A DNA stretch of 64,000 nt from Triops longicaudatus (Eukaryota; Arthropoda; Branchiopoda; Notostraca; Triopsidae). The stretch is taken from NCBI GenBank assembly GCA_022885665.1, contig JAGQDJ010000019.1:709754-773753 (forward strand). The letters are read 5' to 3'. This document shows positions 1 to 14,188 of the stretch, piece by piece. The translations under genes were made by a program, and so were the position numbers. Under the pieces are notes generated by a model. That model worked only from the letters and a program-made list of their open reading frames with translations. It was not told where the DNA came from and did not search any database. Position 1 is the first letter of the stretch. The number at the start of each line of letters is the position of its first letter.

Positions 1-3000
1 AACAGTTCGTTACAATGTGGTTTCTTGTACGAAGATTCTACGTATATTCCTAAATATTCGTTGCAAAAGGGTTCGTTACAGTGCAATTCTGTAGTTTACT
101 AGGTAACTGCTTAAGGTCTATTTGTGCACAGTTAGGTTTGTGTGCATTTTTTCTTTTTTTTTCTTTTATAGCTCTCTGCATATTTTCCTTGAAACTTTGC
201 ACGTGAATAGCAGATTTCTTCGTTTATGGAGGCGACTTTGGTGCCCTTGCAATGAAGCTTCTCAAAGCAATACAATCAGCTTGAAAGGTTTTGGTGATGG
301 TTGGTATTCGGGGGGCCTTATTGCAGACAAACAGATAAGAAACGGTGATAAATAGGGAACGGCCGGTTTCCTTTTACCTTAGTGTCTAAACTCAATTACT
401 TTCCTTTCAAGTGTGTTCGCCTTTGGTAGCCGCTGTGGTAGCGTCTCCTATGGGTAAAACGGTCGCGGTACTGCCCTAACCTGCCGTTTTCATTGTTGGC
501 GTTACCAGTTTTGTCTTACGTACGCTGCCGCACAGGGATAAATATGCTGGGATTAGAAGTCATTTTAGCGTTAAAACGACCGAAAATTGAGCCGTCGAAA
601 TCAGCTACATTGGTTATTGCAGCCAGACTAGCCACACGTGATGAATGGAAAAATAGCCTCGGCATATGCTTAACGTGGTGTTCCCCTGAAAGTCCGACGA
701 CTAACTGCAGTAAGAGGCTTCCAGTGGTGAGGATTGCCTTTTTGTGTTACAGTGTTGTTCGTCGATGCCGTAACCCCGCCATATAAGATCGTATGGGTGG
801 ACCTTTGACAACCGGAAATTAATGGACGTGGCCAGCTTGAACAAATTGACCAACATCGAAAATCTTGGCCATTGACGTTCTGATGCCTGTTTTTCCACTC
901 GTTCAGGCTTGTGAATGATGAATTCCATTTCCCATTTGGTTTGCGGGTCATTATTAATGAACATTTTCGAATTTTACATTTTCGAAAGTTTCATATTTTT
1001 CGAATATTGCTTTTAGTTCTAAAGGTTAGAATTTTAAATTTAACGAGAAAAGATTTGCCTTTAAGAAATTGATTTAGAAATAGTTGCTTCGATTTACGCT
1101 GTTATGCATATTCCGATACGTTTCTCGGTTTCCCCCGCGTGTCTAATCGCGAAGAAAGACAAAACCGGAGAAGCAAGGGGACTCTTGACAGGCTAATTAC
1201 GGTAAGGCATACGTCAGCTTGTGACATTAAGCATGCAGAAAGCGTCACTTCCCCTCCCTCTGGTGTTGTTTGTGTCGTTTGGATAGAAGCCTATAATTGT
1301 AACTACGACGCCTTGATTGTTTGGCAGTTTGACCTCCTTCCCGAATCCCTTTCTTGAAACATATTAACAGGAATAGAGAAAATATTTAAGCGTCGTTCTA
1401 AATAAAGTCTATGTTCATATCACTTTTATCCGTATATTTTATATTTTTTATGCTACGTGTATTTCTTTGACTGAATTCCCAATAAAATGTACTGTAAACC
1501 TGTTCGTAAATCAATTTCATTGTACATTATTTCATGTTTTCTGTATTTCTGTCATGTGTCTGTTTCTTTACCAAAATGTATCGGTGTTTATTGAATGAAG
1601 TTCCTATTCATACTTATTCATTTACCGAATTTCCCAATTGAATTTAGGGTAGGTGGTTAAAGACGTTCAATTTATGGCCGCGAAGCGCTAATGAACATGT
1701 TTTCCTATCATGTACGGGGAAATATAAAGGATCTGGATGATCTTAGGTCCATTATATTTCTTTAGTATATTTTTGGGTAGAGAATGCGTTGCGTGAAGAA
1801 ATATATGATGTTCCCATGGTGGGGTATTGTCTGATGAAAGTGATGAAGCACGTCTCGAAACTTATTATGTACGCAGCTTCTATTTGGGTTTAATCGGGTG
1901 TCAGTCCCAGGTAGAGTCGATACTTGTGGGTCGTGCCAACTGCCACGTTTTCCGAAACAGGAAAAGCGATGGTATTTCAATAAAACGTGATTATGCTTTA
2001 GTTTGGCGGCGTGGGAAGTAATCCAGAAGATTTTCGGAAGTCTGTTATTGTGGGCTGTCCAGAAATTGTTTTCCAAGTATGGTCTTTGTTGATTTTTTTC
2101 TTTTTGTTTTCGCACGGTGCTTGAAATCGTTATGTTTTATGTACGCAAGAAACAACGAAAAAAGGAAGGCGGAAAGTTAACCGAGAAGTATGTTAAGTTC
2201 GAAAGCCAATGATCATGGGAAGTTATTTGTTTGTGTAAACTAAAGAGTTTTCATTCCAACAAGGGTAGGAGGTTGGAGCCTTCGGAAACCTTGGTTTGTT
2301 TCTGTAACTGCATGGTTAAGGATGTAAAACTGAGTCTGCTTGACACTTGGAGCACGATGTGCTGTGTTTTCGAACCAACGAAGGGGGAAAAAATATGGCA
2401 AAAACGGATATGTTGGATAGGAATGGGGTCTTAAATTTTCTAAGTGGAAGAGATTTATGGGTTTAGCTGGGTTACACCAGAGCCAAATTCCTATTGTTAA
2501 CTTTGATCTGATGTTTAGAAAAGGTCCACGTTTAATTATGCAGTGGAGCTGAAAATGCTGCACGTTTCCATACAGCTCGACACGGTTAATGGTTTGGCAA
2601 CTGTTTTTCGTTCGGGTTGTGATTGGTGATGGGCTCCTTGAGTGGCAAGCACAGAAGGTCGTCGGTTAATGAGGTTTCCAACGTGTGTTTAGTCATTAGA
2701 CTACGCTACGTTCAAATGTTCCTCGGCACTAGCGTCTTTTCTTTAAATGGGAGAGTTGCCATAATACCACAAGAAGTTCAGAAGAGCGTCCTTGCAGATC
2801 CATTACATTTACCGTTTTAGCATGTCGCCTCTTGCTTTCAAACATCCAGCAGCTCTCCAATCTATGATTAGATCTATTAAGACAAAAGCTGAAAAAGAAG
2901 AATCAGTTTTTTAGCATTCCCTAACTGACTCCAAAATTACTTGATCGTATCACCGTAAATATGGAACGTCATTTGTAGAAAAGTTCAGAAATTCTTCGGC

Positions 3001-6000
3001 CCTTGTCCTTATAATGATTTTCCTATATCCGCAGCAAAATTATTTTGTCGAGAAATTTCTGTAAATTCAAAGATTAATAGTTTCGATCGGTGCGACGTCA
3101 CATATTATGATTAAACTTTATTTGATAAGGTGTATCATAATTATCTCGGTGAAGTCATTTACCGTTTCAGCTTTATCCTTAACAATCAAAATATAATCTT
3201 TATAATCAATGTACAATAGTCAATTTTCTGGAGGCTTAAACTACATGTTAAACCAAGAAAAATCGCAAAGTAGGTTTGCGTCTGTCACACATGTGAAAAT
3301 TCGAACAATTCTACAGTCTTGCAATGTTATTCACGTGACGATTAAAGCACAAGATCAGTAAATGCAACAAATTTTTCGTTCAGGCTTCGAATTTATACTG
3401 GTAAGAGAAAAAGGATTTTTCTTTTAAACATGTCACTTACGCCTGTCACAAACCGAGAAACTGAAGAACGCCGGAGAGTTTGTTTATTGTTATTGAGACC
3501 TGTCTGCTTTCGCATGTTGACGATTCTCGGAGTTTTTCAACGTTTTCACGTACATATTATCTAAAAAATAGAAATAAAGTAATCCCGTTGTTATAAGTTT
3601 TGCTACTACCCGTTAATAGCCGTAGGTACGTATCGTACGAGCTTCAAAATGCAAGAAACTTTGTCAAGAGTCCTAATTTGTGATACGTCTAACATTAGGG
3701 TGAATTTTTTTAACGGTGTTGTATTTTACATTTACTCATCTTGAGTGAGCAGTTTCAATCCTTAAGGTCGCTCGTTGTTTAACCCTCAGTGTTTTTTCGA
3801 TTGCTTTGCTGGGAAGATGTTCTCTATGACGAATTTCAGTGGTCAAAACTGGGAACCTGCAAATTGTAGTAGAAAGTGTAATCAGGGCAAAATCGAACGA
3901 ACTCCCGTTCACCTCTGCAATATTAGTTTTTGTATGTCAGTTATAATTTAGTTTGGAACATTTAATTCCAGGTCAAGCCAATTATAATCATTCCAAATTT
4001 TTTTTAAGTTACGTTCCATTTGAAGTAAGCCGCTATCAGTTTTGCCAATTTTCATGATTGCCTCTAAGAAGAAGAGGGCACTTCAGGACAGATAATTTTG
4101 TGTATAAGTAATTATGGAGTCTTTGATTCCAAGCCAGTGCAGTTAAATCATTAAAAGTGTCAATCCAGAAGAATATAAATTTTTGGCTCATTTCAATTAA
4201 GTTAAAATAAACGAATGTCATGTCTAATTCACCGTGTTGACGAATGTTAGCCAACTCTGCGTGTCTGTTTCCGTTTATCCGAAAAATTATGAGGTTTCAG
4301 CATTATAAACCCTTATTAGGTTGCACCTAACCAAGTTTCTTACGAGAAAACCCCAAGTCTTACCTGTTGTTTACGTTTTAGGTGTAGTAATATTTCCTTC
4401 GGGGAATTTTTTTCCACTACCCTGACTGTGAAAAGTCATAGGAAACTGAGTCAAGGCTTTTCTGGCGTGAAAGGAAATTGTCTGCGGTTTCAATCTCACT
4501 CGAGTTGCGGATTTTTTTCTCGTTCTCTTTTTCCTGCGTATAGCCATCAGCAATGGACATGACTGGGTTGTCCGGGTGCTATCTGTCTTCGCCCACGACA
4601 TGGGGTCGCACATCCACACTGCTCTTCTTCTTGTTTTCCTAATGAGGGTTGTTGCCGTCTCTGGTGTTCGGTGCCCGCGATGAAGGTGGCTTATTGTGAA
4701 CCGGTGCAGGAGCATATCTAAATTGTTAAGCGGAGGGGTAAGGTTAAACTCCGGGGTTGCAAGCCCCTTCGTCTTTTTTTTTTCTCCCTTTGAAACCTTC
4801 CTGTTCACGCGCTTCTCCCCAACAAAGCCCGAGTCGCAGTTTGACTTTATGCATTATTGTTGTTCGTAAAAGGCGGAGATCGCCGAAGACAGCAGGGTTT
4901 TTCTTCTTGGACCCTTTTTTCGTCCCTCTTTCGTGTTTAAGAGCATGGTGACCTTTGTATCTCGTTGGATAATATTCTACTCGGTTTTTAGTCCGGTGTT
5001 CTCCCTTGCGGTCCGGCACTGGATAAACCGCGGTAAAATGGTTAGACTCCCCTCCATGATTATTATTGAAAGGGCGTCCTCGTAACAATTTATGATCCGG
5101 GAGTTTCAACTGGTTGCCTATTTCTTTTCGTCCCTTATGTTTTGCTTAAGAAGTTCCATCCCTTATGCTAAAAACGTTGCGCATGATTTTTTTCCTTTTT
5201 TTCTTGTTGTCTTGGGGACTGTAGGGGATTTTTCTTTTTTTTTTTGGAAAACCAAATAAATACAGAGCTGCTACTCCTGCTATACGTTTCTAGTTTCATA
5301 TAAAACTCCCCCAGCCGCTCATTTGCATAGGTAATAGCATAGTGGATCCTGGACGCAGGACCCTTTTTTCCTTTCCATTTTTAAAGAATGTATAAGCAGT
5401 TTGTCTAAACCGCAAGGTTCGTCATCCACAAGTGCATTTTTGAATCCACAATAAGGAAAATGGGCCATTGTTCTTTAAAGGGGGATTACTGCAAAAGTTT
5501 TCAAGGGAGACAAACCAATGTATGTATATACAACGGACAAATTTCGGGGGGTATTGTAGAGAGCATCAGGAGAAGAAGGGAACTTGGACCTCAATATGGC
5601 TGAACTGCTGCTGTTGCTGCGTGGGTTAGAGGATAAACAAGTGTTTTCGTCCCAAAGTCATCCATCGTCGAACCGAGGACTTGCGGTGAGCCAAGGGGTC
5701 ATTAGCAAGTTATGATTTTCAGCCAGGGAAACCGAACGAGGTTCCATATGGGGTCGCTCTTTTTCTGCTTTTGGTCATTGGTGTACTCAACAGATGCATG
5801 AACCTTGTGGAGATGCAGTGTGTGACAATGCGATAAAGGAAATTATTCCACAATTCTGTGTTCGCACTCACTTTCAGACAGGTTTCACATGTGGGAGAAA
5901 GCAGTGTCAGCTTCGCGTAACATTCGTTGTAATAAGTTAGGCTTATTAGGCAATAACGCAGCAATTGATGTATGTAACCGCAACGCTCGTTAAATGGGTC

Positions 6001-7014
6001 TATGTGTGTTGTAATGGTGTAGATAGCTTGTCCTACTTGGCTTCTTTTCTACAGTTTGGAAAATGATATTGGGAGCATGCCCATGCCTACCTTGACAATG
6101 TCACTTCGTTCGAGTTAATGTGAAGGACACAGTTTTGGTAGACATGTGACAATGTTACCGTGGTGCAGTTGAATCAAACTGTTGTCGTATAAGGAGAGCG
6201 ATTCTTAGGGTTGTGTCATTTCTACTTAGCCTGTCTTCGTTTATTGTAGGACAGTTGTCTGACTGGGTAATTTCTGTAATTTCTTTCTAGCCATAGCTAA
6301 CTGACTCCTACTTTTTACGCGATTGAAGGGCTTCGACGTTACATTGCTAAAAAATGAAGCCTTTGCTTACGTGCACTACAAGATTGTCTTTTCTAAGATT
6401 CCCATAAATTTATACGTGTATAAACAGCAAATATTCTAAACTGTCCTCGACTATTATCTGTAATAGGAATTTTCTAGCGTTCGTAATGAACAAAGTACGA
6501 GTATCTGATTTGTCAACTATTCAACCTGTCAAGCACACCTGTGATTCCGACCAAACGACATAATCAAGTTCTACTCTAATTTCGGGATGAAACACTATGT
6601 GTCGCGTTTAGCATTTTGGTAAAAATGGCATTAAGCTGTTATTATGTAGTCGATTTTCCATATACTTCGACGTAATAATCCCAATTGTAAGCACGACAAA
6701 GGCGTGATAGTGAAAATGCGATCACGAGAGTGCGTGGTTATATCCTTTCGGTGTTGCATGTATATGCTTAGTACCTGTTTTCATTTCACCTTTTTCCGAG
6801 AGACGAATGTTGTAGTCCAAACAGCTTTTGCACGTTTTCTTTGGCGTTCTACTCGCACTGTAAGGAAAGTGTGCACTTGTGGTTGCAAATTTAATTCGTC
6901 GAACTGTCCCTTTTTTATAGCTCCAGCATTCCTAACTGAATGAAAAATTCGCGTCTCGCAAGATAAACTAGCGTGTTAACTTAGTCTTCTTTTACAAAAA
7001 GTCCATCAGTTTAA

Positions 7015-7025
7015 TATATAAAAGG
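7015..7025 (+). promoter_or_regulatory. TATA-box-like motif
   Basis: TATATAAAAGG matches the TATAWAAR consensus exactly on the plus strand. A TCAG lies about 37 bases downstream, a little far for an initiator. No coding exon follows, so this is a sequence match only. Confidence 0.2.
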
Positions 7026-8250
7026 CAAACTGAGAAAGCAAGCAGAGGAGGGTCAGGTTGGAGAGATTCATGGGCATGACTATACCTTGGACGAGGGTTT
7101 CGTGACTGTTGGGTCCAGAAAGCTGCGTGCAAAACTCTTGGTCAGAATTAAACCGTTGGGTACGAATGACGTTTCGCATCCCGCACTCCCTTTACACATA
7201 CACACATCTAATAAAAAATGAAAGCTATTCGGCTTTGTCCGCGGTCCTCCTTCTTCTTATCACGTGAAAATTGCCAAGATTTATGGCCCAACAGTTCGAT
7301 GGGGTTATGATTACACTGTTCGCCAACAACGGAAAAAAGTCCCTCGGTAAACACTTAATATTTTGTTAGCAAATTGACCCGATCCTCTCTTGCGTTAAAA
7401 AAAAATAATGATAGAAAAGAATAAAATAAACAAGAAATGTGGCCCGTTTTCGTCTTATGAGCTTGCAAGACGTCACTAAAGGTACCGCCCGCTTTACCGT
7501 GTAAGCTCGGCGACCGGCAAAAACGCGTATGCAAATGATGTCATGCAAACTAGCGTTGTAAAAAGGAAACCAGGAAAAAGCAGAATGTATGCAGTTGTCC
7601 TATACCTGTCTGAAAGTTTCAAAGACAAGGGAGGAGGAATCATGTCTCTTAAAATGTCCTCGTCCAAGAGTCCCTTCAAAAGAATGCTAATTTCTTCGAG
7701 TTTTGCACCCAACACGCGTAACGGTAAAAAGTCCTTACAGTGGTTGGAACCAAAGGGCAACGAGTTTGTCTGATCGGGACATAACTTATACCTTTTCTTT
7801 CATTTCGAACATCTACAACCCAAGGTAAAAGGAGTTGCCCAGTCGGGGTTCTTTCGAGTCCCTTGTCATCAAACCTGGAGGGTGGCCTGATAATGTGACA
7901 CGTGCGACGCCACGCGGCAAGGGTTTCGTGTCTGTACGCAGTTGTACACGCAGTACCCCCGACTGCTTGGTACTTGTCGACGGGGCTAAAATCCTAGGCA
8001 CGCTTTTTGGCGACAATGGCCACAGAAATCTCCATCGGACCCCGAAAGAGCTGAAGGCCGGAGTTATCAGAATAATGAGCGCAGATCGAGTTGTGTTGGA
8101 AGGGTAGGACAGGGTATACGTTTGGGCATAAGTAGATGCAGTACACCAAAAGCTTAGTAAGGCGAGCACACCTGTTTAGATGTCTTGGGGAGATAACAAA
8201 GGTCTCGTCCCGCGTGCAAGGTTGCCAAAGCGTCTTGGAACCGCAGTGGA

Positions 8251-8316
8251 GCGAGAGCAAGCGAGCGCGATAGAGAATGAGTGAGAGAGATGCGAGGAGA
8301 AGAGGGCGGAGAAAGA
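8251..8316 (+). repeat. Purine-rich GAGA-type tract
   Basis: Over about 65 bases the plus strand is dominated by GAG, AGAG and AGCGAG units interrupted by a few C and T bases. It is an imperfect low-complexity stretch. GAGA-like sequence can bind GAGA-type factors in arthropods, but nothing nearby shows promoter activity. Confidence 0.5.
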
Positions 8317-11300
8317 AGTGCCGAGGTTTTCCAAGTAGTCGTTTGTCATTGGAACGTGTCGTGCAGGACCCAGGCCAAAAGGGATGATGATGAGGAACTC
8401 TACTTTGCATTGCTAAAATGGGGCGTTGAAAATGGATGGGGATTATAGCGTTCCAGGCTTGGGCTAACCGGGCTGTATTTTATACTAGCCGAGATAACCA
8501 CGAGACATTGCAAACGAAACCCAACGTCTTTGCGGTGAGGCACGAATGTACCTTTAAGTGCCCCTTTTTTGTTGCGTCGCTGATGAATCGGGTAATTTCG
8601 CATTAAAACGCAACTCGCGGGGCCTTGATATGAGGCAAAGCAGTGGGCTGATATCTATAATAGTGCTTTTACGACTGATTCCCCGAGATTTCCATTGAGA
8701 AAAGGAAGCCAGTGGAATGAACTGGACATGGACATCGAGTAATGAAAAAGGTAATCAACCTGCTTGCGTCATAAGCCTGCCTTTGCACCTGTGCATCTTC
8801 CATTTACCCTTTGGAGCAAATCAGGAAGCGCAGGAACTGCTAAGCTGTCGCAGTACAATACAATTTAAATAAAGTGAAAAAATACATTTCATAAAGCTGT
8901 AAATTCAGGAAGAATAAAGTTCGAAGTTGACTTAGGTATTATAAAGTCATTTTCCATGCAGATTTTCTTGCAGGTCCTCTTTTCTTGGGAGGACGTAAGC
9001 ATCTGCGAGAGATGCGTTGGCGCGATTAAAAGCGATGGGTGAAGTTAGTAGGCTAGGACAATGAGCGTGACTAGATGCGATCCGACCCACCGTTGATGAA
9101 GCTTTTTCCAGCACGGCTGGAGACCCATGCCGTTTAATAAGAAGCCCTTGAGCCCATATCTAATCCTTTTTCTAACATGCATGGAACTTTTTACATAAAT
9201 TTCGACCCACATACTTGGAGGGCACCTTCTGTTTCACGCAAAAACGTTGTATTGGCCTAGACACTTTGTATGCTGAGAAGCGTAGGTTATTTCTTTTCTT
9301 TAATGTTTAATACTTAATCCAAAAAGATGACAGAGGACCGGAGACCGGAAAGTGGCGGACTGTTCGGCTTGAAAGCAATTTTCTTTGTCAAAGAAGTTTG
9401 GATGGAACCGGAGAATTTCAGCAACGGTACCGGCAGCTGTTAAAGCGCTGGGCAGCGTAGTTTGGTATGCAAGTCCATTAACGGGGCAGTTTAGGTGGCA
9501 ATGTTACCACCGCCACCACCATCAGCGTGAAGGGAAGGAAGGAGAATGGCATAGTTGAGAGCTTTCGGTGTACATATTTATGCTTTTGGTGCGGATTCCG
9601 CTGCAGACTCTGGCTCAGCTACTGACACCCAGCCATAAAAACGTTTGGGAGTCGAACGCCAAATTTCCCAGCAGAAAGCCACCTACTGCGTACCGTATTA
9701 TGATGCTCGTTATTTTTTTGGAAATTTTTTTCGTTTTTGTCTCGTTGCATGGCTGTCTTCGAGCAAAGGACCCTCCAAGAAGCAATGATCTTGATGAGGA
9801 AGGTGCACTTGTTTACGCTCAAGGGTTTCTTTTAGGACGACGACAATGCCGCTTAGCCATGCCGAACCTGCTTAGCCCCAAACAGTAATTTTTCAATTAT
9901 TCTCCAATTATAGCCCCAAGCCGGATTTCCTAACATCCCTTGAAATTCCCGTGTACACTTTAGTGTACAGTACAAGTGTAGCCCTTTGATGGATGAACTT
10001 TCGAAGGGCGGAGAAATTTTTGACCGATGCATTTTCTTTCGACCTTTTATTGTTATTTTGCAAGGAGACCTTGTGAAAATATCAAACTGAAACTCAAGGA
10101 AGAGGTACAATCCTTTAAGCAAAAGTGAATGTGAATAAATGTTGTGAATAAAACGGAATTCAAATACTGAAAATGAATCCGTAAAAATATTAATATAATT
10201 AAAAGAAAACATTGAATTTAATAGAACGGATGTTTTTACAGAAAAACAGATGGAAAATTTAGTTGAAACAAATATAAAGTAACAAAGACAAGAGCTTTAA
10301 ATAACAACGAAAGCAAATAAACGACAATAATTCAAATTTAAGTACAGTATTTACAATTAAAATATAAATATTGTTAAAATGACTAAGAGCGTTAAAAGAG
10401 CCTAAACGGTTTGTGATATTTATGTATTGAAAGAATATAAGAATATATTAAATCGAAATAATTGTATTATACCATGAAAAATAGCTGAAGAATAAGTAAC
10501 CAATATGAACACAAATGTATGTAAATAGAAGCGTAAGTGCAACTTTTTTCGTGAAACTAAATGGAAATGGTTCCTAATAATTTTTTTATTTTTTGGTCAG
10601 GTTAGTTAGAAGACGGGGACGATATGTAGATGGAATTCAATCGAGTTTTCGGTTAAAAATTAATAATGGATTTGTTTCTGTATTCTGAACGGATCCGTTG
10701 TAAATTACCTCTTAGTTACACAAGAAAAGACTCTTTTTTCTGAGTGGTGTAGAAAAAGAAGATGGGCCTGAAATATGCAGGTGTTGCCCATTTACTTTCC
10801 GTTAAAGAATTCAGAAGAGAATACATATAAAAGAAGAATAAGTTACACCGAACAAAAACAAAAGACGAAAATCAGTAAGTCGAATAATGAGTATTTTTAT
10901 TGTGTATGTGTGTAATAATAAAGAGTAACCTCGAGTAAAAGTATTGTAGCTGTCAAATGAATATTTGTGATTCTCTTTGTATTTTAATTTTCTGTCTATT
11001 AAATAATTTATTTTATTATCGATAGATTTGTTTTCTTTACTTTTTACTTATATAGATATATATTACGAAACAAGAATGTAACGCAATTTTGGTGCTGTTA
11101 CAGCTCATTTGACGGTGACACGCAAATGACAGGGCTTGGAGTCCCTCGTGTGTGCTGAACAGACGCGTGCAAACAGGAGAGGAGGTGGCATTCCGAGTTT
11201 CTAAAGTTTCACGGAACGCTTAGGATTATTATGACAGCGAAAGAAAAAAAAATATCATGACAAAGGCCGGAGGACTAATTGGAGGGCTCCTTTAAGTCAT

Positions 11301-14040
11301 AAAGAGGGATAAAAAAGCATTTTTTCTTTAAAGACAGCAATGTGATGATGTCGTGCGCCAAGAGTGTTTGGGGAACGTATTCCGTCTGGTTATATTTTAA
11401 TTCATTTTTGTAACGAGTTTTCATCCCGGACCTGCCTGTTAGGACTCACCTTTTTTTAATAGAGAAAGTCACGATTTTGTATACCGTTGGCGTGACAATA
11501 GCTCGATAGCTCTTTTAGAAGTCGCCATCGTTGTAGTCGATCCTTAATTAGCCGCCTGCAATAAGGAAACCAGGCAAGGCTGATGACATCCATCATCACA
11601 ACACCCACGGACCTGTCACAAACCCAAAAATGTGATGCTTATTGCCCAAACCTTCTGGAAAATGACTTCAAGCTCATCTCAGGTGTACACACGCCGGTAC
11701 CTTAGGACCCCGAATTGCTTATTCAAAATAAAGTAGTTTAAGTGGCTCCTTTTTTTCCACTTATTTATTTGCCAAAATATAGAAGGTTGTCGGGCCAGGT
11801 GGCCAGCTAAAAAGGCGTACTGAACCATTGGGTAGTTAATATACATTCACAAGTTGATGAAACGTCTGTCATTCTAACATATACCGGTGCACTGGAGTCA
11901 AGGGGAGTTTACATATGTACGCTATATGAAAAGAAGCCAAACTCTTCGAATTGCTGTACCAAAAATTTCCCCTTTTGGCAAGTACATTTGCTTGATTTTT
12001 TTTATTCCCCTAAAAATTCTGTGTCAGTTGTATAGCGAAGTATAGGTCATAAATTTTGGTCACTGTAGCGTAAAGGGGCCCAACCCTAATTAACCTGTAA
12101 CCAAGCATAAAAAGAAAAGTATAACCAGGCAATTTGGGGGTCAAACCACCACTCCTACCCCCTTTTTACCCCATTTACGGGCTTATGTTACCATTGACTT
12201 TGTGCAGAAGTTTTGGTTAGGGTGACCGCGCTTTTTTTAGGCGTGTATTTCTCTTGTCTTTGGCGCATATTGCAAATGGGAAAGCTAAAATAAAAAAGAA
12301 AGGACTGGTTTAATTACGCATCTGTTTTGGGTGGGTTTTTCAATGATGGCCCAGGCCGAGTGGTAACCCCCAATGTTCCAAAAGGGAAAAAATTTATGCC
12401 CATCCCATTTCAAGGGTTCGCGTCCAATCCGATCTACCATGACCATGTTGGACGCAAAGAAATAATGGTCCTCGTGAACACGAGCACTCTAGGGATGGCC
12501 CCTTATGTTATTAAGAAGACTTCGGCTATACATCAGATCATTTATCAAGGGTTCCATCTGCATTTCGGTTGGCTCCGTATCTCTGATCCTTGCAGCCAAA
12601 GGTCTCGTTTTCTTACGGGTGGTTGTGGTGGTGTGTGAGCGCTTGGCCGTTTTGCGTGGACATCCATTTGATCAGCGCCCAACGCAAATAACAAAAAGCC
12701 CCAGCAAAACAACAACAGGCCAAGAATGTAATTATAACCCGGGAAAAAGAAAAAGCTTTATCAGATTCTAAGGGAACGAGCGATTATAACTCGCCCAAGT
12801 CCGTGTAGGACATGTTTGATGGCTGTGCATGTTACTTTTTCATATTTTTTCTCTCTATCTACCCTTCTTCCTCTTGCTGCTTTCGGTAACAAGTTCTGTT
12901 CGCCATCACGAGTCGTAAGACATCCGCTGAAGCCATTGCAAAGGCAGGTTGGCTGTTAAAGGCAAGGCTAAAAAGAGAAAAAAATTAATAGCAAGGAAAG
13001 CATGGCGAGTTGAGTCGGAGTATTAATGTGAATAAGAGGAGGTGGAGAGAGGGACAGTGGCGATCACAACCATGATCATAACTCAGGTCGCCGCCCGCTG
13101 GCTGGCACAGCAAATTATCCTTTGTCTTGGGGCCCCGTACATAATTTTATGTCATATGCCTGATCCAAGACGTAAAAGGACTTGAGGATACATACCTCTT
13201 TGAAGTTTTTATATGCTGCCATGCAACATCCAACGTGGCAACCAACCCTTTTTCGTTTAAGGGGCTCTTGAATATTTAGCAAACGAATGACGGCCGTTCT
13301 CAAAGCTTGTTTTTCAAGAATTTTGCTTGTATTCTTAAGGCTTATGGCAGGTCATTTAACATTGAGAACTTGGCTTTGGTAGCAAAGCTTATGGCTTATT
13401 AGCAAGGACTTGGGGCAGTATGGGCACGCTTAAAAGTGCCTTTGTTGGGTTTCATTCTTGCGCGATGGGAGGTGATAACAGTGGAAAAGACTGTTCTGCG
13501 TATTGAATATTATGATCTTATGATTAAAAACTGTCTTCAAAAAGCAAGTTGTGTTTCAAAAAGAACAACATGAAGAGGATGGTATTTTCCTTGAAGTTTG
13601 CGGAATTCGTATTGGGGGAGAATCTTCCAAGAGATCACGACAGGTCGGGGTCGTGCAACAATGCGGTACTTGAAGCCAGTAACTTGTCGTTACGGAGTTC
13701 GTTGTCTAGGTGGTCGCCGCAGCCGTACACTTCTTGGACCTTGTTAAAAATTTATAGGATTCATTACAACGACACAGCAGGGGAGGAAAAGCCCTAGCAA
13801 CAAACGGCAGATGGAAATTCTGTTGCTCCAACTCGTACATGGGATTCCTTTCTTTAAGCCAGCTCTGTTTACGCGATTCACTTATAACGCTACTCAGTCT
13901 TCGAAAGCCGTATTCTTTTTGGTCCCGCAGCATTTAACTAAGGATAGGCTTTCTGAATAAATTAACGCCTTGAATGTAAAACGTAGTTCCTAGTAGGAGA
14001 AAACACCCTTCATACGTCGCTGCATTGGGCTAATAAAGAG

Positions 14041-14188
14041 AAACCTCGCTACTACGGACACCCAACAGGACAAGAAATTTGTTCACTGTCGTCGAAGTTG
14101 GTAGAATATTGTCTTTCACTGGGTCCTGTTGTCCTCGTCCGTAATATTCTATAAATTGCTATAACTAGTGTTTGTTATATCGAGGTTT
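14041..14188. mobile_element. MITE-like inverted-repeat element (148 bp)
   Basis: The element is bounded by AAACCTCG and its exact inverse CGAGGTTT. Inside, CTACGGAC-like and CAACAGGAC blocks recur as inverted copies: ACTACGGAC at 14051 against GTCCGTAAT at 14137, and CAACAGGAC at 14063 against GTCCTGTTG at 14123. The sequence style (AACCTC..TACGGACACC with an internal copy) resembles short non-autonomous pogo/Tc1-family elements common in invertebrate genomes. Spacing differs between the arms, so it is a decayed copy with no coding capacity. The family assignment is from pattern memory. Confidence 0.5.

Larger units (their letters stand above)
1..14040. other. Gene-free flank, left part
   Basis: No open frame here resembles a known protein, and opposite-strand frames overlap freely as expected by chance. 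The stretch at about 9.9-11.1 kb is markedly AT-rich. At 5-14 and 70-79 the string GTTCGTTACA is repeated. At 966-1004 the palindrome TTCGAA occurs three times, preceded by T-rich DNA. Exact octamers occur at 5321 and 7529, and a canonical TATATAAAAGG at 7015. Confidence 0.6.
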
